NCBI GenBank assembly: GCA_964563435.1
Contig: CAZLXI010000004.1
Span: 108,955 to 172,954, forward strand
Length of the DNA stretch: 64,000 nt
DNA from: Leadbetterella sp964563435
Lineage (GTDB): Bacteria; Bacteroidota; Bacteroidia; Cytophagales; Spirosomataceae
Reading direction: 5' to 3'
The notes under the pieces are model-generated. The model saw nothing but the letters and a program-made list of their open reading frames with translations, searched no databases and was not told where the DNA came from. Made by a program: the position numbers and the translations under genes. Shown one piece after another: positions 63,401 to 64,000 of the stretch. How positions within the stretch are numbered: position 1 is the first letter of the stretch; every line of letters starts with the position of its first letter.

Positions 63401-63465
63401 GTTCTGCTTTGGGCAAACAACGAGCTTCCAAGAAAGCAGAAAACCACCAGCAAAAACAGTTTCAT
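60430..63465 (-). CDS. SusC/RagA family TonB-linked outer-membrane transporter
   Basis: 1011 aa from ATG 63465 (signal MKLFLLVVFCFLGSSLFAQ); an upstream ATG at 63492 would add nine residues before the signal. It has a carboxypeptidase-like domain (VSGTVNDPVNDQALPGVTVRVKN), LLDEVVVTALGVKREERALGYA, the plug (SIDVLKGPTAAALYGSRGSGGAVIVTTKKG) and a barrel ending in GLNLQLTF. It imports the ligand of the SusD partner. TAATTTTG on the minus strand at 63550-63557 is a candidate -7 box. Confidence 0.95.
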   Translation of the reverse strand: MKLFLLVVFCFLGSSLFAQSRTVSGTVNDPVNDQALPGVTVRVKNTNTATYTDADGRYSLSVPGNDAVLVFSFLGYETVEESVGSRSVIDIHLSSDNKLLDEVVVTALGVKREERALGYATQKLGGETLNTVKGTNVATSMTGKVSGLWVRNSTEFNEAPSLLLRGETPLLVIDGVPYGNMNLGNIPQDDIESIDVLKGPTAAALYGSRGSGGAVIVTTKKGAKGKGLQVSFNSNNMMNAGFLMLPEVQTSYSAGLGGVYSPTDYVWGAKLDAGVMANQWSPVTKEMEVRELTSAGKNNFPDFLQTGFVSNNNLSLAQSGENGSFRISLNHIMDKGQYPNLKSNAINFNVSGEITLSDKLNITSTMGFNRKQAPQTFGAGYGDQGYIYNILVWMGPEYDLSLYKDNYWLVPNEKQNWHYTAWYDNPYIMAYEKLNAIEQNKMNTNFSINYKLFEGAKLLIRPGFDLYSNTTERRNPPNILSNRGWDAAGMYALNKATGWSFNGDALLMYNKNFGDFGLDLLGGGTIYTWVDDNLNSSTRGGITIPGWYSLNNSVERANVSTGISRKQVNSVLGKASFSYVNAVFLDVTGRNDWSSTMPRYSRSYFYPSVGGSLVLSEFVNMPKAVDFLKLRGSWTVSKSDLGVYATNQTYSTTLADWLPWNSAAYPTTIRDGIVNAQTNRTWEAGVSTYLLKKRFKFDAAYFNKFFYNTQTSAPVSPASGFTSTLINTEQTTVRKGLELTLEAAALKKENFNWDIIANWSNYQTYYKDLDPVYSADNAWTKSGKRTDVYTDRMWLRDSNGNLIHNTNGLPIASNYSYVHGYTNPTFVWGLSNNFRYKNFTAALSFDGRVGGVLYNYTSFKMFDTGSHPDTDNPNRYDEVVNKNRSYVGQGVKIVSGTVTYDNYGNILTDTREYAPNDTKVSYQSYARNYGDGTRGIADATFIKLREIALGYRLPSRAARYVGAKSASVSLTGQNVWLWTKEFRFADPDKANDSDLTSPSMRYIGLNLQLTF

Positions 63466-63492
63466 TGGAGAAATAAGGATAGATTTAATCAT

Positions 63493-64000
63493 AAAAAATG
63501 AAAGATTAGATAGTTAAGGAAGGACCTGTACTTTAATAAAAAGGTAGTGCAAAATTAAAATGCTTTATAGGGAATATAGTATGGGAAGAATCACGATAAT
63601 AGCCGTGTAAACAGAGATTATGTGCTAATTTGGGTCTAAATCCGGCGTATTTTTCAATTGCAAACGTGTGCGCAAATTGCCTTTTCAGAGGCTTAGGGGT
63701 GCGATATTGGTCGTATGGAGTGTCAGGAGTGAGCCACGGGAAGGTTTTCAGGGATCCGGGGGGGCAAGGGTGTTCATGTAGTGCGCATAGTGAGCCCGGG
63801 GGAGGTTCTTTACGGGCTCCGGATCGTAATAACATGTTGATGAGAGGGGATTCAATATTCAGACATTTTTAGTATTCTGCTGACTTATAAGCACATACCG
63901 GATACGTTAAAAAATAGTTGAAAAAAAAGTGGAAAATTTTTGATCAAAGTCTTGACGGGTAAAAAATTCTTCCTACCTTTGCACTCCCAAACGACGGTGG
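63493..64000. other. Intergenic right end of the window
   Basis: 508 bases without a supportable gene. The left part holds a possible -7 box (63550-63557) for the SusC gene; the middle is moderately G/C-rich with overlapping frames on both strands (63533-63835 and 63630-63872) that show no domain. The right end carries the promoter listed separately. Confidence 0.6.
63952..63981 (+). promoter_or_regulatory. Strong promoter reading out of the window
   Basis: TTG (63952-63954, in TTGACGGG), 19 bases, then TACCTTTG (63974-63981): full Bacteroidota consensus. The GCACTCCC just after the -7 box is a start-site context I associate with highly expressed stable-RNA or translation genes in the phylum, which is inference. 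The gene itself lies beyond base 64000. Confidence 0.75.

Noticed and set aside
63533..63872. Overlapping 100- and 80-codon frames on opposite strands
   Set aside because: Neither has a family feature or start context; they look like chance frames in spacer DNA.
1..64000. tRNA, rRNA, CRISPR arrays and insertion sequences
   Set aside because: Looked for by eye and not found; a small or divergent RNA could still be missed without a covariance-model scan.

Overview
The window is chromosomal DNA from a member of the Bacteroidota, probably of the Chitinophagia/Sphingobacteriia type; the genus cannot be fixed from the sequence. Support comes from two SusC/SusD pairs, the TTTG-N19-TAnnTTTG promoters typical of the phylum, an ActABCDEF alternative complex III joined to a caa3-type oxidase, thrombospondin-3/OmpA proteins and a divergent AraC regulator. 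There is one 100-N scaffold gap (4031-4130). It looks artificial, because the same 55 bases lie on both sides of it.

Layout. 1-2990: the C-terminal part of a TonB-dependent receptor and a beta-helix lipoprotein. 3030-5023 (minus): a secreted beta-propeller protein and a GH5 glycosidase split by the gap. 5229-8989: dnaN, a glycerophosphodiesterase and a YifB/ComM AAA protein. 9215-27469: an AraC regulator facing a 17-kb polysaccharide-utilisation operon. It runs SusC, SusD, an unrecognised secreted protein, a nucleoside hydrolase, a GH106-like rhamnosidase, two tandem beta-propeller paralogues, a BASS transporter, an APH-fold kinase and an HpcH/HpaI aldolase. 27547-34018: class II ribonucleotide reductase, an M28 peptidase and an S9 oligopeptidase. 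34171-35886: an OmpA-family protein with thrombospondin-3 repeats.

35937-41693 is the most interesting part: a lasso-peptide biosynthetic locus. One plus-strand operon encodes an HPr-kinase-like enzyme, a PAPS-dependent sulfotransferase, the PqqD-like leader-binding protein (B1), an APS kinase and the B2 leader peptidase. A convergent minus-strand arm encodes the asparagine-synthetase-like cyclase (C) and, upstream of it, three very short precursor genes. All three precursors share a K-K-x-W-(I/V)-x-P leader motif and end in serine. The kinase suggests C-terminal serine phosphorylation as in paeninodin. The sulfotransferase/APS-kinase pair suggests sulfation as well, a combination I do not know from a characterised lasso peptide.

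41943-58427 (minus) is one long respiratory operon. Alternative complex III (actA-F) takes electrons from menaquinol and feeds the caa3-type oxidase (ctaC, ctaD, two subunit III proteins, subunit IV). The heme A genes (ctaA, ctaB), a SCO copper chaperone, a DUF420 protein and a small CxxC membrane protein are in the same run. A clean promoter lies upstream of actA. 58875-63465 (minus) is a second SusC/SusD pair. A strong promoter at the right edge (63952-63981) points to a gene beyond the window.

I saw no tRNA, rRNA, CRISPR array, insertion sequence or riboswitch.
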